Source of the DNA: Lachnospiraceae bacterium
GTDB taxonomy: Bacteria; Bacillota; Clostridia; Lachnospirales; Lachnospiraceae
NCBI GenBank assembly: GCA_009774345.1
Contig: VSNR01000189.1
Location: 1 to 8,265 of the forward strand
DNA length: 8,265 nt
Reading direction: 5' to 3'
Shown here in pieces: positions 5,474-8,265 of this stretch. The position numbers were made by a program, and so were the translations under genes. The notes beneath the pieces were generated by a model that ran no database searches, was not told the DNA's origin, and saw only the letters and a program-made list of their open reading frames with translations. The stretch's first letter is position 1, and each line of letters starts with the position of its first letter.

Positions 5474-7164
5474 ACAATCATATATTCTATGTTGACAAGA
5501 CAGATTTCATCACAGAATGGTGGGACAATGCGGATGAAGTCACGCTGGTTACACGTCCGCGCAGGTTTGGAAAAACGCTCAATATGAGTACAGTTGAGTG
5601 CTTTTTTTCGAATCAATATAAGGAAAAAGGCTACTTGTTCGAAGGAAAAAAAGTCTGGGAAAACGAGGAAATGCGCAGGCTTCACGGAGAATTTCCAGTG
5701 ATTTTTATGAGTTTTGCAGGGACAAAATCGGGGTATAGCGCAGAGGCGGACGGAGAAGCAAACCTTGACTGTATAGAGTCGATGAAAACGGCAGTAAAGA
5801 AAATAATTGTCCGCACATATAAGGAGTTTAGCGGTATTATGAAGTCAGATTTGTTTGACGACGACGACAGGGAATACTATTCCTCAATAAAGAAGGATAT
5901 GCCAGATGAAGCGGTTGCCACGTCCATTAGTATACTCTGTACCTTTCTTGAAAAATATTATGGAAAAAAAGTGATTATCCTTCTTGATGAGTACGATACA
6001 CCCATGCAGGAAGCGTGGATTTATGGCTATTGGGACAAGGCGGTGGCGTTTTTCAGAAGCTTTTTTGTGAATACCTTTAAGAACAATGAAAGCATGGAGC
6101 GCGGGCTGATTACAGGCATCACAAGAATCTCGAAGGAGTCGGTTTTTTCAGAATTAAACCATTTGAAAGTGGTGACAACAACTTCGGATGAATACGCCTT
6201 GTCCTTTGGATTTACGGAGGAGGAGGTTTTTGCTGCGCTTGAACATGCAGGGCTTGGAAGTGAGAAAGAGACTGTAAAAAAGTGGTATGATGGCTTTGAT
6301 TTTGGGAAGTACACAGATATCTATAATCCATGGTCAATAATCTCTTTTATTAATGATGGAGGGAAGTATAAAGCGTATTGGGCAAACACAAGCTCAAACA
6401 GCCTTGTAAATTCCTTGATTCAGCGCGGAAATAAGGCGGTGAAACAGACAGTGGAAGATCTGCTTGCAGGAAAGAGTTTTCGGGTGCGGATTGACGAGCA
6501 GATCGTATTTAACCAGCTCGAGGGAAACGAGGATGCAGTTTGGAGCCTGCTGCTGGCAACAGGATATTTAAAAGTGATGGATACAGAATCCTTTGCAGGC
6601 GACAGGGAGAATGAACCGTATTATACACTGGCGCTCACCAACAGGGAAGTGCGGATGATGTTTAAGAACATGGTAAGAGGCTGGTTTTCCGGGGACCGCG
6701 TTCAGACCGTGTATAATGATTTTATTCAGGCGATGCTGGACGACAACGTGCGTATGATGAATGCATTTATGAATCAGGTAGCGCTTCGTACCTTCAGCTC
6801 GTTTGACAGTGGGAACAAGCCTTCGGAGGAGGCGGAACCAGAGCGCTTTTACCATGGCTTTGTGCTTGGCATGGTTGTGAACATGGCGGACACTTACGAA
6901 GTGCGCTCGAACCGTGAGAGCGGTTTTGGCCGCTATGACGTGATGCTAGAGCCGCGGGATAAGGACGGAAAGGCGTTTATATTTGAGTTCAAGGTGCTGA
7001 ATCCGTATGAGGATGAGAAAACGCTTGCCGACACGCTCGCCGCGGCACATCGTCAGATCGAAGAGAAAAAATATGAGACAGAGCTGATCGCGCGCGGCTT
7101 CGCGCCAGAGCGAATACGCAAATACGGTTTTGCGTTTCAGGGGAAGCAGTGCCTGATCGGGTAG
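5425..7164 (+). CDS. AAA-ATPase_like protein with C-terminal PD-(D/E)XK nuclease domain (DUF1703 type)
   Basis: P-loop protein of 579 residues with the complete usual architecture. The ATPase region shows FYVDKTDFI (21-29), Walker A TRPRRFGKT (43-51), Walker B VIILLDEYD (183-191), GITRISKESVFSELN (231-245), FGFTEEEV (261-268), WYDGF (287-291) and IYNPWS (299-304). The C-terminal nuclease core shows SGFGRYDV (499-506), then FIFEFKV (518-524), then AHRQIEEKKY (541-550). D505, E521, K523 and Q544 fit the metal-binding and catalytic set. The function of the family is not established; ATP-dependent DNA cleavage is an inference. I chose GTG 5425 over GTG 5416 because of ribosome-binding-site spacing. 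It follows the first ATPase gene by 32 bases. Sampled 60-base rows are about 30-42% GC in the first half and 50-58% in the second, suggesting mosaic origin. Its leader and first 16 codons are duplicated at the window's right edge. Confidence 0.9.
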   Translation: MKIKHALGYQNYEKMMNNHIFYVDKTDFITEWWDNADEVTLVTRPRRFGKTLNMSTVECFFSNQYKEKGYLFEGKKVWENEEMRRLHGEFPVIFMSFAGTKSGYSAEADGEANLDCIESMKTAVKKIIVRTYKEFSGIMKSDLFDDDDREYYSSIKKDMPDEAVATSISILCTFLEKYYGKKVIILLDEYDTPMQEAWIYGYWDKAVAFFRSFFVNTFKNNESMERGLITGITRISKESVFSELNHLKVVTTTSDEYALSFGFTEEEVFAALEHAGLGSEKETVKKWYDGFDFGKYTDIYNPWSIISFINDGGKYKAYWANTSSNSLVNSLIQRGNKAVKQTVEDLLAGKSFRVRIDEQIVFNQLEGNEDAVWSLLLATGYLKVMDTESFAGDRENEPYYTLALTNREVRMMFKNMVRGWFSGDRVQTVYNDFIQAMLDDNVRMMNAFMNQVALRTFSSFDSGNKPSEEAEPERFYHGFVLGMVVNMADTYEVRSNRESGFGRYDVMLEPRDKDGKAFIFEFKVLNPYEDEKTLADTLAAAHRQIEEKKYETELIARGFAPERIRKYGFAFQGKQCLIG

Positions 7165-7482
7165 TGCGGCGGACGGTTCATCGAGGATGACGAGAATAAA
7201 TCTCACCAAACACAGTATTCAAGAAAGTGAGTGAAACGAGCACAAATTGCATTGATTTGTTGGAATAAATGCTAAAAATTGCAATATAATTGACGAATCC
7301 GCTTGCGATTGTTACTATAAGATAAAACATACACGCACACACGAGAGGAAAATTATTCAGAGAAAGATTTTATGACTTGGCATGACCTGCTATTAGCAAA
7401 TCCATCGGTCCTTTTTCGCGACTGCCATAACACAACAACAAATGAAAGGAGTGTCGAGACTGTCTGCTCGGCTGATAAAGTG
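7165..7482. other. Spacer between the second ATPase gene and the HD gene
   Basis: This 318-base stretch has no clear terminator for the ATPase gene. It turns AT-rich from about 7240. It holds a good candidate promoter (7290-7318), a second isolated TATAAT (7285-7290) without a -35, AAATTGCA twice (7244-7251 and 7276-7283, 32 bases apart), and a small open frame at 7442-7483 that overlaps the HD start. An in-frame ATG at 7372 would extend the HD protein by 37 residues, but those residues do not look like the family. Confidence 0.6.
7290..7318 (+). promoter_or_regulatory. Candidate housekeeping promoter for the HD gene
   Basis: TTGACG (7290-7295, 5 of 6 to consensus) is 17 bases from TACTAT (7313-7318, 4 of 6). 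An alternative -10, TATAAG (7316-7321), would give a 20-base spacer. It would start a transcript about 160 bases before the HD start at 7483. The promoter suggests the HD gene is expressed separately from the ATPase pair. Confidence 0.5.
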
Positions 7483-7483
7483 A
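7442..7483 (+). other. 13-codon leader ORF overlapping the HD start by TGATG
   Basis: An ATG at 7442 opens 13 codons (MKGVSRLSARLIK) whose TGA shares its A with the HD gene's ATG at 7483. This frame is open from 7397, so it may instead be the tail of a broken gene. AAAGGAG (7445-7451) lies inside it, 31 bases before the HD ATG, too far for direct use. Coupled translation is possible; a rearranged upstream region is an equally good reading. Confidence 0.25.
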
Positions 7484-8175
7484 TGAATAAAGAAACATAT
7501 TGTTTATTTGAAAAATTTATGCTTTCCTGTATGACGGATACAGCCCATGACAAAGAGCATGTATACCGTGTGTTGTATAATGCCTTAGAAATTGCAGGGG
7601 AAGAAAATAATGTGAATTATGATATTTTGATTGCCGCATGTCTATTACATGATATTGGGAGAAAAGAACAATTTGAAAATCCTGCCTTATGCCATGCGGA
7701 GGTAGGAAGTGAAAAGGCTTATCAATTTCTCTTGGCGCACGGATTTGAAACGTCCTATGCGGAGCAGGTAAAGCAATGTATTCAGACACATAGATATAGA
7801 AAAAGTAATCCACCTCAAAGTTTAGAGGCAAAAATTTTATTTGATGCAGATAAGCTGGACGTAGCAGGAGCAATCGGAATTGCAAGAACGTTAGTTTATA
7901 AGGGGATTGTCTCCGAACCATTGTATAATATGCTGCCAGATGGAACAGTCTCAACCGGAGAAAATGATGTTGCGCCATCTTTTTTCCAAGAATACAAGTA
8001 TAAATTAGAAAAAATATATTCAAGTTTTTATACAAAAAAGGCGGTAGAGATTGCCAAAGAGCGGCAGCATAGCGCAATAGAATTTTATAATAGTTTGTAT
8101 CAGGAGGTAAATTTGTCGTATAGGAATGGGATAAATGAACTGAATCGTTTATTGGAGGATTATGATCGAAGGTGA
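7483..8175 (+). CDS. HD-domain metal-dependent phosphohydrolase
   Basis: Predicted cytoplasmic metal-dependent phosphohydrolase of 230 residues, of the group that includes the B. subtilis nucleotide pyrophosphohydrolase YpgQ; the actual substrate is unknown. Visible motifs are HDKEHVYRV (22-30, with H26), LLHDIGR (54-60, the HD pair H56-D57), H71, H103, and DADKLD followed by GAIGIART (121-136), which together give the expected metal ligands. I chose ATG 7483 because the protein then begins as relatives do. No Shine-Dalgarno sequence lies at the normal distance, and an ATG at 7372 (37 extra residues) cannot be excluded. The gene is much more AT-rich than glpK: sampled rows are about 17-30% GC against 63% in one glpK row, which suggests transfer. 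Its stop is 5 bases before the second copy of the ATPase-gene repeat. Confidence 0.88.
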   Translation: MNKETYCLFEKFMLSCMTDTAHDKEHVYRVLYNALEIAGEENNVNYDILIAACLLHDIGRKEQFENPALCHAEVGSEKAYQFLLAHGFETSYAEQVKQCIQTHRYRKSNPPQSLEAKILFDADKLDVAGAIGIARTLVYKGIVSEPLYNMLPDGTVSTGENDVAPSFFQEYKYKLEKIYSSFYTKKAVEIAKERQHSAIEFYNSLYQEVNLSYRNGINELNRLLEDYDRR

Positions 8176-8180
8176 TACAG

Positions 8181-8265
8181 ATAAAATGAGGTATGGAATA
8201 AGGAGGAGTGAGCAGGGTGAAGATAAAACATGCACTGGGATATCAGAATTATGAAAAAATGATGA
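8181..8265. repeat. Direct repeat, copy 2, truncated by the window edge
   Basis: Matches 5389-5473 with a single difference (G at 8188 for C at 5396) and is still matching at the last base, so the repeat probably continues outside the window. Homology begins 5 bases after the HD stop codon. The sequence to its left is unrelated to that left of copy 1, apart from chance identities. Confidence 0.97.
8217..8265 (+). CDS. Partial: 5' end of a further AAA-ATPase_like gene
   Basis: GTG start with AAGGAGGA 9 bases upstream, then 16 codons identical to the start of the second ATPase gene (MKIKHALGYQNYEKMM), cut by the window end. The family is assigned purely from that identity. It may be a full near-identical copy, a diverged paralogue sharing only its 5' end, or a truncated remnant. 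The Walker motifs would lie beyond the window. Confidence 0.7.
   Translation, partial: MKIKHALGYQNYEKMM

Noticed and set aside
7372..7482. 37-residue N-terminal extension of the HD protein
   Set aside because: The extra residues do not resemble HD-family N-termini, and the protein from 7483 begins as relatives do. Kept only as an alternative start.
7517..8077. Minus-strand frame of 186 codons opposite the HD gene
   Set aside because: The plus strand has the full HD motif set. The minus frame reads as low-complexity F/Y/L-rich sequence from AT-rich DNA.
5389..8265. Insertion sequence or transposon bounded by the direct repeats
   Set aside because: No transposase, recombinase or terminal inverted repeats were seen between the copies, and the repeat is coding sequence of a gene, so duplication is the simpler reading.
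1..8265. CRISPR array, tRNA, rRNA or riboswitch
   Set aside because: No regularly spaced short repeats, tRNA-like cloverleaf, rRNA segment or known riboswitch core was seen on either strand.

Overview
The window looks like chromosomal DNA from a Gram-positive anaerobe of the Clostridia, most likely Lachnospiraceae. Four things suggest this: strong AAGGAGG-type ribosome binding sites, a short flagellin of clostridial type, mixed 30-60% GC, and two genes of the AAA-ATPase_like (PF09820) group, which is often present in many copies in these genomes. I could run no search, so this is inferred from recognised protein motifs.

Left part (1-3426), ordinary chromosomal genes. A weak terminator-like hairpin of an upstream gene precedes glpK (glycerol kinase, +). 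Convergent to it is a compact flagellin gene (-). The two meet at a perfect 11-bp hairpin that contains the glpK stop codon and is followed by a T-tract on the minus strand. A divergent 198-bp region separates the flagellin gene from a short-chain dehydrogenase (+) with an enlarged glycine-rich loop. Nothing shows that these three genes work in one pathway.

Middle (3427-7164), the accessory part. After a 286-base stretch with at most a 27-codon ORF come two tandem P-loop ATPase genes of different clades. The first keeps the ATPase region, but in place of the usual C-terminal PD-(D/E)XK nuclease it appears to carry a DinB-like helical bundle with a His / His-x3-His triad. The second, 32 bases downstream and starting at GTG, has the normal architecture with an intact nuclease motif. 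Its base composition changes from AT-rich to GC-rich about midway, which suggests a mosaic.

Right end (7165-8265). A promoter-bearing spacer leads to an AT-rich HD-domain phosphohydrolase gene. Directly after its stop codon, the last 85 bases of the window repeat 5389-5473 with one mismatch: the leader, ribosome binding site and first 16 codons of the second ATPase gene. A further, probably very recent, copy of that gene therefore starts at the window edge. The main points of interest are the ATPase-DinB fusion and the duplicated module, which together look like an ATPase gene family being reshuffled at the level of both domains and whole genes.
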